Assembly (NCBI RefSeq): GCF_002177115.1
Contig: NZ_MVAG01000091.1
Location: 62,001 to 126,000 of the forward strand
Source: Chryseobacterium mucoviscidosis
GTDB lineage: Bacteria > Bacteroidota > Bacteroidia > Flavobacteriales > Weeksellaceae
Length of the DNA: 64,000 nt
Direction of reading: 5' to 3'
Positions 36,541 to 46,146 of the stretch are shown here, one piece after another (positions within the stretch are counted from its first letter, which is position 1; each line of letters opens with the position of its first letter). The position numbers and the translations under genes were made by a program. The notes under the pieces are model-generated. The model had not been told where the DNA came from and did not search any database. It was given only the letters and a program-made list of their open reading frames with translations.

Positions 36541-37480
36541 TTTTCAAAATATTTTTAATGATCGTATTTAATTGTTTATATTCCATTAAGAAGGCATCGT
36601 GCCCATGAACTGAGGTGATCTCGTGATAGAAGACATCTTTGTTTTTCTCTTTCAGCTTTTCAAAACACATTCGGATTTCTGAAGCGGGGAAAAATAAATC
36701 TGTATCTACAGAGATCATGTGCATTCGCGCCTGAATTTTTTCCAAATGTTCTTCATTGGCATTGATGTTCATCAGCAAATGATTCATGAGCTTATATGAC
36801 TTTAAACTAAATCTTTCGTTTAAAGCTTTTCCGTGATAAACAAGCCAGTCTTCCGACTCTAATCTCTGCTTTTCTTCACTGTATCTGTTTTGAAATCTGT
36901 TATTTAACGATTCAGGAGTTCTGTAACACAGCATAGCATGGATTCTTGCTTTTTGCAATGGTTCATCGTTTTGGTTTAGTAAAAATTTCTGAACGAGACA
37001 CTGTGCATGAAGCCAGTCGTGGGTTTTAAAATCGCAGGCTACCGGGATGAAAATTTCGGTAAGATGTGGCTTTTTTACCAGCATTTCCCAGCCGATTCCA
37101 CCTCCTAAAGAACCTCCAATAATGGCGTGTAAACTTTTGATATTTAAAATTTCAAGGCCTTTCAAAAATATGTTTGCTATATCTGAAGGCGTGAAATCTT
37201 CACATTCATCAATAAAAAAATCATCAAATCCGTTTCCGGGAATATTGAAGCACAGAACTGTATATTGGTCGGTATCGATTACCTGATGTTCTCCAACCAG
37301 TTGTTTCCACCATCCTTTTTCTCCGGAAACATTGGAATTTCCGGTTAAAGCATGATTCACTAAAATGATCGGGGCAGAAAACAGGTCTTTCCCGAAAAGC
37401 TGATAGCTCAACGGGATATTGTATTCCTTTTGGGAATCGGTATGATACGAAAAATTAATATGTTTAAGTTCTGTTTTCAA
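36533..37480 (-). CDS. metX: Homoserine O-acetyltransferase (alpha/beta hydrolase), TTG start
   Basis: 315 residues. Catalytic triad as in the MetX/HTA family: Ser124 (GGSLGGG, usually GGSMGG), Asp261 (TDLFFP) and His294 (GHDAFL). The early NHALTGNS is the typical oxyanion strand. Start is TTG at 37480: no ATG is in frame before Met134. First gene after the SAM-I riboswitch, so it is the switch's main target. Activates homoserine, most likely with acetyl-CoA, for direct sulfhydrylation by MetZ. Confidence 0.9.
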   Translation of the reverse strand: MKTELKHINFSYHTDSQKEYNIPLSYQLFGKDLFSAPIILVNHALTGNSNVSGEKGWWKQLVGEHQVIDTDQYTVLCFNIPGNGFDDFFIDECEDFTPSDIANIFLKGLEILNIKSLHAIIGGSLGGGIGWEMLVKKPHLTEIFIPVACDFKTHDWLHAQCLVQKFLLNQNDEPLQKARIHAMLCYRTPESLNNRFQNRYSEEKQRLESEDWLVYHGKALNERFSLKSYKLMNHLLMNINANEEHLEKIQARMHMISVDTDLFFPASEIRMCFEKLKEKNKDVFYHEITSVHGHDAFLMEYKQLNTIIKNILKNE

Positions 37481-37540
37481 TTCTATTATTTTAATACAAT
37501 TGAAAATGCCACAGGAAATGGCTGAAAGAACTTCAGTGAG

Positions 37541-37642
37541 TTATCTGTCCAAAATAATTCTGGTAGAACGTAGCACCTTCATTGCTTGCGCAAAGGGTTG
37601 CTAAGGTTTCATAGGGTCTAATCCCTCAACCTTTCTTGATAA
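37541..37642 (-). ncRNA. SAM-I riboswitch aptamer
   Basis: Minus strand: P1 TTATC (37642-37638) pairs with GATAA (37545-37541). Between lie AAGAAAGGTTGAGGGATTAG, ACCCTATGAAACCTTAGCAAC and AAGGTGCTACGTTC in that order, the conserved junctions and kink-turn elements of SAM-I (S-box), known to repress methionine genes when S-adenosylmethionine binds. Between aptamer and metX (37481-37540) a short GCCA/TGGC hairpin with ATTTT could be the expression platform, but a strong terminator is not obvious, so translational control is possible. Confidence 0.93.
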
Positions 37643-37672
37643 CATTTTCAATATTTGAATGAACGAATGGTG

Positions 37673-37680
37673 CAAAGATA
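37673..37680 (-). promoter_or_regulatory. -7 promoter element of the riboswitch transcript
   Basis: Minus strand TATCTTTG, then CACC, 30 bases before the aptamer; fits TAnnTTTG. The 353-base region between metX and the glucosidase gene otherwise holds the riboswitch and AT-rich DNA. Confidence 0.65.
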
Positions 37681-37833
37681 AAACTTTTCTTTTAAATATT
37701 TATAAAAATTTAATTTAATCTTACAAACCCCGATAAAAAGAAGGCTTTCAGGGAAATATTAATAATAATTCAAATTTCATGAGTTGGAATTTTTTCGTAA
37801 AAAAGCTAACTTCGTAATGAAAAATGATGAAAT

Positions 37834-40449
37834 ATGATTGCTGAAAAACAAAGATTACAAGACACAAACTGGAAAAACTGGGGACCTTACGTGAGTAACC
37901 GGCAATGGGGAAATGTACGTGAAGACTACAGCCCAAACGGCGATGCATGGAATTTCGCCAATCACAATAACGCAGAAAGCTATGCCTACCGTTGGGGAGA
38001 GGAAGGGATAGCGGGAATTTCTGATGCAAAGCAGCTTTTCTGTTTTGCGCTTTCGTTCTGGAACAAAAAAGATAAGATGGTGAAAGAGCGCTTCTTTGGA
38101 CTGAGCAATCCACAGGGAAATCACGGAGAAGACATTAAAGAACTATTTTATTATCTGGATAATACACCTACTCACAGCTATATGAAAATGGTGTACAAAT
38201 ATCCGATTAATGAATTTCCTTATAATGATCTTCTTTCCGAGAATGCAAAAAGAAGTAAGAAGGAAACCGAATACGAGATTTTCGATACCGGCATTTTCGA
38301 TAAGGATGAATATTTTGATATTTTCATTGAATATGCAAAGGCTGACCATAATGATATTTTAGTGAGGGTAACTGTCTGCAACAGGAGTAATAAAGATGCT
38401 CCGATCATAGTTGCTCCCATGGTATGGTTCCGAAATAACTGGAAATGGGGCTATAATACCTATAAAGGGCAAATCAATGCTTCTCATGAAGGCTGCATCA
38501 CCATCAACCACGACAGTGTTCCGATAAAAAAGTTTTATTCAAGAAATATTGCTGCGGAAAGTGTTTTCTGTGATAATGAAACCAACAGTCCGAAATTATA
38601 TGGAACACCCTATCCGGGAAATACTTATTACAAGGATGGCATCAACGATTATATCACCTACGGAAGCAACACCGTAAATCCTGAAAAGAGAGGAACAAAA
38701 GCTTCTTTTTTAATTGATGAAGTGATTGAAGACGGACAATCGAAAACATTTGATTTCAGATTATCTCCTCATGAACTGGATAATCCGTTTTATGAATTTG
38801 ATGAGATCTTTAGCAGCAGAGTTGCTGAAGCGGATGAATTTTATGCCGAAATTCAGAATGATGTTTCTGATGACGATGAAAAAAACGTGCAAAGACAGGC
38901 TTTTGCGGGACTTCTCTGGAACAAGCAGTTTTACCACTATAATGTAGGAAAATGGCTGAAAGGCGATCCGAATTTTGAAGCTCCCAGAAATTTCAACCAT
39001 TATGTCCGAAACACGGAATGGAATCATATGCACAATAAAGACATCATCTCGATGCCTGATAAATGGGAATATCCTTGGTATGCAACTTGGGATCTTGCCT
39101 TCCATTGTGTTCCGTTTGCGATTATTGATGCGGAATTTGCGAAAGGACAGCTTCTTTTATTAACAAAAGAATGGTATATGCATCCGAATGGACAGCTTCC
39201 TGCCTACGAATGGAATCTGAGCGATGTAAACCCGCCCGTTCATGCGTGGTCGTGCTTCCGAGTATTTAAAATTGATGAAAAGCAAAACGGCAAACCAGAT
39301 CTTTTATTTTTAGAAAAGGTTTTTCAGAAATTACTGCTGAATTTCACCTGGTGGGTAAACCGAAAAGATAAAAACGGAAAGAATATTTTCGGGGGAGGTT
39401 TTCTCGGACTTGATAATATCGGGGCTTTTGACCGGAATATGGTGCTAAAAGACGGACAGCATCTGGAGCAGGCCGACGGAACGAGCTGGATGGCAATGTA
39501 CGCTCTGAATATGATGCGAATTGCCATGGAACTGGCTCAGTATTATCAGGTGTATGAAGATATGGCGATTAAATTCTTTGAGCATTATCTTTATATCGCC
39601 GAAGCCATGGAAAATCTGGGTGAAGGCACAAAAGGACTCTGGAACGAAGAAGACGGCTTTTTCTACGATGTGCTTCAGCTTGGGAACGGCGACAGTGTTT
39701 CTCTCAAACTGAGAAGTATTGTTGGATTGATTCCTATGTTTGCCGTAGAAATCATCGATCATCATCTGTTGGATAAAATGCCCAACTTTACCACGAGAAT
39801 GGATTGGATTTTAAAAAACAAACCTGAACTTACGAAACTTGTTTCGCACTGGGAAGAGGAAGGTCATGGAAGAAAGCATCTGATGAGTATTCTGAGAAAA
39901 AACCGTCTGACAAAAGTTTTGACCAGAATGCTTGATGAGAAAGAATTTTTAAGCCAATACGGAATTCGGGCAATGTCTAAGGTATATGAAGAAAAACCGT
40001 TCAAATTTTCTGTTCACGGTACTGAAAATGTAGTTTATTATACGCCTGCAGAAAGTGACAGCCGAATGTTCGGAGGAAACAGCAACTGGCGCGGCCCGAT
40101 CTGGTTCCCGATCAATTTCCTGATTGTAGAAAGTTTGCAGAGATTCCATTTCTATTACGGAAACAGCATGAAAGTGGAATTGCCGACCGGAAGCGGAGAG
40201 AAGAAAAATCTGGATGAAGTCGCTCACGATATCAGCAACCGACTTTGTTCTATTTTTCTAAAAGACGAGAATGGAGAGCGTGCTTTCAACGGAGGAAATG
40301 CTAAATTTAACTACGATGAAAATTTTAAAGATTACATTACCTTTTTCGAATATTTTCACGGTGATAACGGACGCGGCGTAGGAGCTTCTCACCAGACGGG
40401 ATGGACAGCTACGGTTGCCAAGCTTTTGAAGCCAAGATTGTTGATGTAA
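37834..40449 (+). CDS. GH63-like glycoside hydrolase (MGH1-type)
   Basis: 871 residues, no signal peptide. Large alpha/alpha-toroid glycosidase of GH63 type: NWGPYVSNRQWGNVREDYS at the start, a beta-sandwich N-terminal part (1-330) and a helical barrel after 350, with WDLAFHCVPFAIIDAEFAKGQL, WSCFRVFK, the QADGTSWMAMYALNMMRIA motif and NWRGPIWFPINFLI. Prokaryotic members act on alpha-glucosides or mannosylglycerate; substrate cannot be set here. Upstream TAACTTCG (37807-37814) is a weak -7 candidate. Followed by an intrinsic terminator. Confidence 0.88.
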   Translation: MIAEKQRLQDTNWKNWGPYVSNRQWGNVREDYSPNGDAWNFANHNNAESYAYRWGEEGIAGISDAKQLFCFALSFWNKKDKMVKERFFGLSNPQGNHGEDIKELFYYLDNTPTHSYMKMVYKYPINEFPYNDLLSENAKRSKKETEYEIFDTGIFDKDEYFDIFIEYAKADHNDILVRVTVCNRSNKDAPIIVAPMVWFRNNWKWGYNTYKGQINASHEGCITINHDSVPIKKFYSRNIAAESVFCDNETNSPKLYGTPYPGNTYYKDGINDYITYGSNTVNPEKRGTKASFLIDEVIEDGQSKTFDFRLSPHELDNPFYEFDEIFSSRVAEADEFYAEIQNDVSDDDEKNVQRQAFAGLLWNKQFYHYNVGKWLKGDPNFEAPRNFNHYVRNTEWNHMHNKDIISMPDKWEYPWYATWDLAFHCVPFAIIDAEFAKGQLLLLTKEWYMHPNGQLPAYEWNLSDVNPPVHAWSCFRVFKIDEKQNGKPDLLFLEKVFQKLLLNFTWWVNRKDKNGKNIFGGGFLGLDNIGAFDRNMVLKDGQHLEQADGTSWMAMYALNMMRIAMELAQYYQVYEDMAIKFFEHYLYIAEAMENLGEGTKGLWNEEDGFFYDVLQLGNGDSVSLKLRSIVGLIPMFAVEIIDHHLLDKMPNFTTRMDWILKNKPELTKLVSHWEEEGHGRKHLMSILRKNRLTKVLTRMLDEKEFLSQYGIRAMSKVYEEKPFKFSVHGTENVVYYTPAESDSRMFGGNSNWRGPIWFPINFLIVESLQRFHFYYGNSMKVELPTGSGEKKNLDEVAHDISNRLCSIFLKDENGERAFNGGNAKFNYDENFKDYITFFEYFHGDNGRGVGASHQTGWTATVAKLLKPRLLM

Positions 40450-40473
40450 TATTAACTAAACATAAATTTTAAC

Positions 40474-40506
40474 AGGATATTTCAATTTTGAGATATCCTT
40501 TTTTTA
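40474..40506 (+). terminator. Intrinsic terminator after the GH63-like gene
   Basis: Arms AGGATAT / ATATCCT (40474-40480, 40493-40499) plus an inner TTCAA/TTGAg pairing, then seven Ts. The remaining sequence to 40693 is AT-rich without a gene. Confidence 0.8.
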
Positions 40507-40693
40507 TTATTCACCACATAACATAAATACCGTCAATTGATATGTTAAAGGTTATAGCTAAAATCTATTTTCTCATTAGTATAAAATAAATTTTTATGCA
40601 TTTTATATAAAAAATCAATATTTATAAGTAAAAATAATTATTAATTTAATACCTAATAACTATATTAGCAGAATAAAATCTAATAATTATTTC

Positions 40694-42370
40694 ATGAAAG
40701 TAAAACTACTACCTATTGCAACTTTTTTAGTTTCATCGTTATTCGCAACCCATGTAAAAGCGCAGAATTATCAGCCTTTATTTATTCAGAGCGGATATAA
40801 TGCAGATGTAGTCGCCAACGGTGTGGGTTCATCGGCTTCTTCCACCAATAATGATGTTGATGGAGTAAGCTATGCCTTTGTCTCAAGAGATTTTCAGTTA
40901 ACGGCTTCAAGTTCGCAACTTACTTATGGGCTGCCTGTGAATGGAATTATCAATTCTGTAGTTTCTTCAACTCCGGGACTTTCCTATCAACTGGCATCTT
41001 ACAGTTCAAACAATGTTTTAAGGCTGCAAAACAGTAGCGATAACGGAACTTTACAATTTTCCAACCCCCTTTCAGCAAACACCTTATATATGTTGGCAAC
41101 GGGAGGAAGCGGATCCTGTACCGTAGATGTGGATGTAAATTTTACAGACAATACTTCTCAGACGTTTACGGGCATCAGTATTTCCGACTGGTATTACGGG
41201 AGCAATTTTGCCATTCAGGGAATCGGAAGAATCAACATCAGTAATAACAATCTTGAATCCGGTTCCGGAACAGATCCCAGACTTTACCAGATTCCTTTAT
41301 CAATAAATCCTACAAATTTATCCAGAGTCATTAAAAGTGTTACGGTAACCAAATCCGGATCGGGAGGTATTCCGAATATTTTTGCTTTTGCAGCAGATTC
41401 TTATAATCCCTGCGAAGCGCCTACCAACATTACCGCGGTTACTACCATGAACGGAGCGACGTTAAGCTGGACAGCTCCTTCCAGTGCGCCGTCTTCGGGA
41501 TATCAATATTATTACAGTACTTCTTCTACTCCACCAACAGCCAGTACAACACCTACAGGAAGTGTACCTTCGGGAACTTCAGTTACTCTGAACAGTTTAT
41601 CAACAGGACAAACCTATTATTTCTGGGTAAGATCCTATTGCGGAGGTTCATCATATGGGTTCTGGAAAATGAAGCAGTTTGCACCGGGACAAATTTCTGC
41701 AACGTATACAGGCGGAGATATCAGTACGGAATTCAACTGGGGACCGGATAATACAACAACAACTAACTGTGCGGGAAGTGTATCTATCAATATTCCGAAT
41801 GGGTACAAAGTTGTATCTACAGATGTGAGCTACACGATGACAACGGTAAGCGACGGATGGATGTCTGAACAGAAAAGTTTATTGGTATGTTCTTCCAACG
41901 GAATAGCAGAATCGTCTGTAAGTTCAGGATCAGGATCAAACGGAGGAACATTTTCTTACAACAGAACGGGAATCAATATTGCCAATGATCTTACAGGAAC
42001 GGTGAATTTTGATCTGCGAGCATGGAGAACTTACGGAGGCTCCGGTTGCAGCGTAGATTACAACAAAGTGGATAACGGAACTTTTACGGTAACCGTAACT
42101 GTTCAGCCTGTTGTTTTGGCAACCGGTGAGGTGACGGCTAAAGAGAAAGAAAGAATTGCCTATCCGAATCCTTTTGCTGATGTTCTTTATCTTGAAAAAC
42201 CTGAAAATGTGAAAAAAGCAGTAATTACGGATGCTTCAGGAGTTGTGGTACAAACTGTTGAAAATCCTTCTTCATCCCTATTCCTTGGAGGAATAAAATC
42301 CGGAATGTATATTCTGACTTTAACCATGAAAGACGGTTCTGTAAAAAGTATGAAAACCATGAAAAAATAA
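40694..42370 (+). CDS. Secreted fibronectin type III protein with type IX sorting domain
   Basis: 558 residues with a signal peptide (MKVKLLPIATFLVSSLFATHVKAQ). A beta-rich N-terminal domain (25-240), an FnIII domain (about 245-330; APTNITAVTTMNGATLSWTA ... TGQTYYFWVRSYC), another beta domain (335-480; EFNWGPDNTTTTNC, DVSYTMTTVSDGWMSE), then a type A sorting domain at the end (AYPNPFADVLYLEKP ... SGMYILTLTMKDGSVKSMKTMKK). Secreted by T9SS, likely surface-anchored. No catalytic domain recognised; possibly an adhesin. Confidence 0.85.
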   Translation: MKVKLLPIATFLVSSLFATHVKAQNYQPLFIQSGYNADVVANGVGSSASSTNNDVDGVSYAFVSRDFQLTASSSQLTYGLPVNGIINSVVSSTPGLSYQLASYSSNNVLRLQNSSDNGTLQFSNPLSANTLYMLATGGSGSCTVDVDVNFTDNTSQTFTGISISDWYYGSNFAIQGIGRINISNNNLESGSGTDPRLYQIPLSINPTNLSRVIKSVTVTKSGSGGIPNIFAFAADSYNPCEAPTNITAVTTMNGATLSWTAPSSAPSSGYQYYYSTSSTPPTASTTPTGSVPSGTSVTLNSLSTGQTYYFWVRSYCGGSSYGFWKMKQFAPGQISATYTGGDISTEFNWGPDNTTTTNCAGSVSINIPNGYKVVSTDVSYTMTTVSDGWMSEQKSLLVCSSNGIAESSVSSGSGSNGGTFSYNRTGINIANDLTGTVNFDLRAWRTYGGSGCSVDYNKVDNGTFTVTVTVQPVVLATGEVTAKEKERIAYPNPFADVLYLEKPENVKKAVITDASGVVVQTVENPSSSLFLGGIKSGMYILTLTMKDGSVKSMKTMKK

Positions 42371-42392
42371 ATAACCATTGGTAACGAAAATC

Positions 42393-42427
42393 GCGGGCAG
42401 AAATAAATTTCTGCCCGCAATTTGTTT
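42393..42427. terminator. Bidirectional terminator, type IX cargo gene / osmC
   Basis: Perfect stem GCGGGCAGAAA / TTTCTGCCCGC (42393-42403, 42408-42418), loop TAAA, and T-runs on both sides. Confidence 0.9.
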
Positions 42428-42446
42428 TTAATATTGTAAGTAAAGA

Positions 42447-42872
42447 TTACGCTTCTGCGATCTCTCCGTTTACAAATACTTCATATCCTATTTCTACATT
42501 CGGTTCTAGTGTTTTGGAAACCGAACAGTATTTCTCGAAAGACAACTGGGCTGCTTTCTGCGCTTTTTTAGGATCAATATTCCCTTCCAGAAAAAACTTA
42601 ACTTTTATCGATTTGAAAGGTTTTGCATCATCTACAGGAATCCTTTCGCCTTCTACTTCTGCTTTAAAATCTGTAATTTCCTGTCTCTGTTTTTTCAGAA
42701 TAGAAACAACGTCTATTCCGCTGCATCCCGCGACTGCCATCAAAACGCTTTCCATAGGAGAAACGCCTTTTGCGCCGGGTTGTGTCGTATTATCCAAAAG
42801 GATTGAATTTCCCTGAGAATTGGTACATTCAAATAAAAAATCGTCGTTGATTCGGTTAAGTGATATTTTCAT
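42447..42872 (-). CDS. OsmC/Ohr family peroxiredoxin-like protein
   Basis: 141 residues. The OsmC fold with both redox Cys residues: Cys50 (VAGCSGIDV) and the one in KYCSVSKT near 115. Thiol-dependent peroxidases of this family detoxify organic hydroperoxides. Overall pattern is that of the YhfA-like OsmC subgroup. Cytoplasmic. It follows the phosphodiester glycosidase gene by eight bases on the same strand. Confidence 0.9.
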   Translation of the reverse strand: MKISLNRINDDFLFECTNSQGNSILLDNTTQPGAKGVSPMESVLMAVAGCSGIDVVSILKKQRQEITDFKAEVEGERIPVDDAKPFKSIKVKFFLEGNIDPKKAQKAAQLSFEKYCSVSKTLEPNVEIGYEVFVNGEIAEA

Positions 42873-42880
42873 TTTTAAAT

Positions 42881-43597
42881 TTATTTTTTAGATGTGGTAA
42901 CCCCGATCATGACTCCGAAGTCTCCATCCATCTGAATCCATTTCTGTTCAGGACAATAGGTTCTGGAAACAAAGCCATCGAGGTACAAAGCTTTTACGCA
43001 GCCTGATTCTTTAAATACGGAAGCAAAATTATAAAAATTAACCTCTGTTTTAGACATTATAAAAACGATATTTCCATTTTTTAGGATTCCGACTCCGTTT
43101 CTGATGTTGATATTTTTTGAATCTTTTTTAAATATTGGATTTATCTCTCCGTCAATCAGCAATACAGGTCCGGATTGTGTTGCGTATTTTATTTCAGGAT
43201 TATTTCTGAAAGCTTTTGTTTCGACAATTTCAGCTTCATTATTCTTTGTGAGGTAAAATATTCCGTTAGGATTAAGATAAAAATTTCCTTTACCGGATAA
43301 AGTATCTGTTTTATTCAGGATTTTAAAATTTTCAATATACAATCCTTTGGGAAAGTTATTGGGTTCAAACATTCCGCCGTTCATGGCAAATGTTAATTCT
43401 TTATTTTCCCGCTCCGTTTTATTCTTTAGATGAGCAATGCTTTTAAGAATTGTTCCGTCATCATCTTTCCAGTAAAAAGCAACATTTTCTATTTTAGGAT
43501 TCACTTTAAAAATGACAAAATCATCCTCATGTTTTATTTTCTTATCGCAGGATAAAAAACAACAGAGACATACTATAAACAATGCAATTTTCGTCAT
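42881..43597 (-). CDS. Phosphodiester glycosidase family lipoprotein (NAGPA/DUF2233-like)
   Basis: 238 residues, lipoprotein signal (IALFIVCLCCFLSC, mature Cys about 17). The NAGPA-like domain is visible in TFAMNGGMF, YATQSGPVLLIDGEI, NIRNGVGI and ALYLDGFVSR. The family hydrolyses phosphodiester-linked sugars in mammals, while bacterial YigE-like forms act on cell-wall or teichoic-type sugar phosphates; substrate here is unknown. Minus strand, 66 bases after the DUF58 gene. Confidence 0.85.
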   Translation of the reverse strand: MTKIALFIVCLCCFLSCDKKIKHEDDFVIFKVNPKIENVAFYWKDDDGTILKSIAHLKNKTERENKELTFAMNGGMFEPNNFPKGLYIENFKILNKTDTLSGKGNFYLNPNGIFYLTKNNEAEIVETKAFRNNPEIKYATQSGPVLLIDGEINPIFKKDSKNINIRNGVGILKNGNIVFIMSKTEVNFYNFASVFKESGCVKALYLDGFVSRTYCPEQKWIQMDGDFGVMIGVTTSKK

Positions 43598-43663
43598 TTA
43601 TAAATTTGCTTAAATAATTTGTGAATTTTGCGGTTCATTTTGAAATGAAATCCCTGTTTAAAA

Positions 43664-44986
43664 TTACAAAATCCCTCTCGCTTTAATCTCCAGATATTTA
43701 TTGATGACTTCAATGTTCAGATTTTCCGGTAAAGTATAGACTGTGTAAATTCCATATTTGCGGAGTTCCTGAATGATCAGTTTCTTTTCAAACTCAAATT
43801 TTTCGGCGATGATTTCGTCATACACTTCCTGCATACTTTCAGGATTTTTATGAATCAGCGTCTGCAATTCTGAATTTTTGAAGAAAACCACAACCAGTAA
43901 ATGGTTTTTAGCGATTCCGCGAAGGTATTTTAACTGACGGTTTAAGCCATCCAATGTTTCAAAATTCGTAAATAACAGAATTAAACTTCTCTGGTTCAGC
44001 GAATATTTTACATCCTGATACAACCTGTTAAAATCACTTTCAAAAAAATCTGTTTTGATGTTGTAAAGGGCTTCCGAAATTTTTCTCAGTTGTCCCGATT
44101 TATTTTCTGCCGCAATTTTATTTTCTGTTTTTTTCGAAAAAGTCATCATTCCGGCGCGGTCGCCTTTTTTCAGAATAATATGCGATAAAGCCATCGTTGC
44201 ATTAATGGAATAATCCAGCAGACTCAGTCCTTTGAAGGGCATCTTCATCGTTCGTCCTTTATCAATCAGCATAAAAATACGCTGCGATTTTTCGTCCTGA
44301 AACTGATTAACCATCAATCGGTTTGTTTTGGACGTCGCTTTCCAGTTGATCGTTCTGATATCATCTCCCGGAACATATTCTTTAATCTGCTCAAACTCCA
44401 TCGTATGTCCCAGTTTTCGGATTTTCTTGATTCCGCCCAACAGAAATTCACTCTGCAAAGCCATCAGTTCATATTTTCTCAAATGAATAAATGAAGGATA
44501 AGCCGGTAAATTGGCATCTTTCTGAAAATTAAACCGTTTTGCGACAAAACCTAAAGGAGAAGAAACATACACATTTAAACTTCCGAAATTGTACTCTCCT
44601 CTTTCCTTTGGCTCCAGAATATATTGAAAAAATGTATTTCTTCCCGGTTCTATCTGTTTTTCGATTAAAAAATCTCTCTTCTGAAACTGAAACGGAATTT
44701 CGTCAATTACTTTGACATTGATTTTGAAAGCATAGTTGTTTTTAATATCAACTTTTACGGGATTTTCATCACCATTGGATAATTTTTCGGGCAATATTCT
44801 CTGTGCAGAAATCCCTTCTTTCCTGTTGAAAACAAAAAGATAATCTACCATTGCTGCCAAAAAAATCAGAAGCAAAACGATGTGCGCTACCCACATGAGT
44901 AACGGAAAGAAAAAAGCGAAAACATACAGAATCCCCACTCCGATGAGCGTGAAGAAAAAGCGTGTATTGAGGTATAAGTTTTTCAT
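43664..44986 (-). CDS. DUF58 domain-containing protein
   Basis: 440 residues. Two N-terminal membrane segments (about 10-45), then a beta-rich region, and the DUF58 core (LGHTMEFEQIKEYVPGDDIRTINWKATSK about 190-218) followed by a von Willebrand A-like half (FMLIDKGRTM, LSHIILKKGDRAGMM). DUF58 proteins are usually encoded beside MoxR ATPases and belong to chaperone-like or peptidase-inhibitor modules whose exact targets are unknown. Here the pair is separated by one transglutaminase gene. Confidence 0.9.
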   Translation of the reverse strand: MKNLYLNTRFFFTLIGVGILYVFAFFFPLLMWVAHIVLLLIFLAAMVDYLFVFNRKEGISAQRILPEKLSNGDENPVKVDIKNNYAFKINVKVIDEIPFQFQKRDFLIEKQIEPGRNTFFQYILEPKERGEYNFGSLNVYVSSPLGFVAKRFNFQKDANLPAYPSFIHLRKYELMALQSEFLLGGIKKIRKLGHTMEFEQIKEYVPGDDIRTINWKATSKTNRLMVNQFQDEKSQRIFMLIDKGRTMKMPFKGLSLLDYSINATMALSHIILKKGDRAGMMTFSKKTENKIAAENKSGQLRKISEALYNIKTDFFESDFNRLYQDVKYSLNQRSLILLFTNFETLDGLNRQLKYLRGIAKNHLLVVVFFKNSELQTLIHKNPESMQEVYDEIIAEKFEFEKKLIIQELRKYGIYTVYTLPENLNIEVINKYLEIKARGIL

Positions 44987-45004
44987 TTTTTACCAGATCA
45001 GCTA

Positions 45005-46129
45005 TTAAGGCTTTGTCCAGAAAAGATCAGGATTATTGGTTTTATAGTTGGTAAAAGTAACCCCTGTCTGATTATTTTTCACCATTTTTTTTTGTGGTTC
45101 CTGAACAAGTCCATCCAAAGGAAGAAGTTCTACATATTCTATACTTTTTCCTTTCTTCCATGTTTCAGAATCATATTGGCCTATAACGGGAGTTTCCAGA
45201 CGATAAAGATTTTTAGCCATATAATTTTCCAAATATTCTTCCTTTGTCTGCAATACATTCCTGTTCCAGTTTGCATCTGCATTCAAAACCAATGGTAATC
45301 CTTTGACCAATCTTTCTCTGACTTCCTGAATTCCCAAAAGATTTCCTTTATCGTCCATAACGTATGCATCAAAAGTAGGATCAATCCAGATCCATTTATT
45401 AAGTTCGCTGCTATATACCATATTAATTACATGGCAGTCATCAAACTGTGTTTCCTTTGGCATACATGTAATGTAGCGAGATTTAATTCCCAATGACAAA
45501 TAACATTCATTAAGAATTGTTGCCAACATTCTACAATTTACACCGCGATTTTCTGTTTTACAAACCCTGATAAGATCAATAGCATTTTTAAGCGTTGGAT
45601 TATTACTGCTTCCATCATGTCTTACAAGATTATGTACCCAATGCATCAGATTAAAAATCTTCGAAAGTTCACTTCCATTTCCTGCGATTGAATCCAATTT
45701 AAGATCTTTTCTGATTCTTTTTAAATCTGCATTATCCTGAGACTGATAAGCAAATTTTGGAATAAAGCGATCATCAGAGAAATTATATTTTCCGGCATTT
45801 TTAAGAATATCCAGCCTTGAAGGCTCATATTTAATCTGCGTTCTGGCGGAATCTTTACCTTTTAAAATGATAAAATCAAATACGGATCCTGGTTTTAAAT
45901 TATATGAAATGGAATCTGAATCTGTATAAAAAGTAACTTTTTTTCCGGAAGTCGTATAAACATCCAGTTTTTCTTCAGGCACAATTGTCCATGCATTTTT
46001 TATTCTTTTTCCATCCACTTTAATATCCACATTCTCGGAAACAGCTTTTATAACAGGTAGCTTTTTCTGTCCTGCTAATTTCACTCCAAAAATCAGAAAA
46101 GCTGAAAGAAGTATAATGTTTATTTTCAT
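45005..46129 (-). CDS. Secreted transglutaminase-like protein
   Basis: 374 residues with signal peptide (MKINIILLSAFLIFGVKLAG). The transglutaminase/papain-like triad is recognisable: Cys in NRGVNCRMLATIL (about 199), His in FDDCHVINMVY (about 232) and Asp in WIWIDPTFDAYV (about 249). Transglutaminase-type proteins often accompany MoxR/DUF58, though usually after DUF58 and with a membrane domain; this one is a soluble exported protein inserted between them. Possibly a peptidase. 17 bases after MoxR and 18 before DUF58. Confidence 0.82.
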   Translation of the reverse strand: MKINIILLSAFLIFGVKLAGQKKLPVIKAVSENVDIKVDGKRIKNAWTIVPEEKLDVYTTSGKKVTFYTDSDSISYNLKPGSVFDFIILKGKDSARTQIKYEPSRLDILKNAGKYNFSDDRFIPKFAYQSQDNADLKRIRKDLKLDSIAGNGSELSKIFNLMHWVHNLVRHDGSSNNPTLKNAIDLIRVCKTENRGVNCRMLATILNECYLSLGIKSRYITCMPKETQFDDCHVINMVYSSELNKWIWIDPTFDAYVMDDKGNLLGIQEVRERLVKGLPLVLNADANWNRNVLQTKEEYLENYMAKNLYRLETPVIGQYDSETWKKGKSIEYVELLPLDGLVQEPQKKMVKNNQTGVTFTNYKTNNPDLFWTKP

Positions 46130-46146
46130 AGTTCATGTAATTAAAT

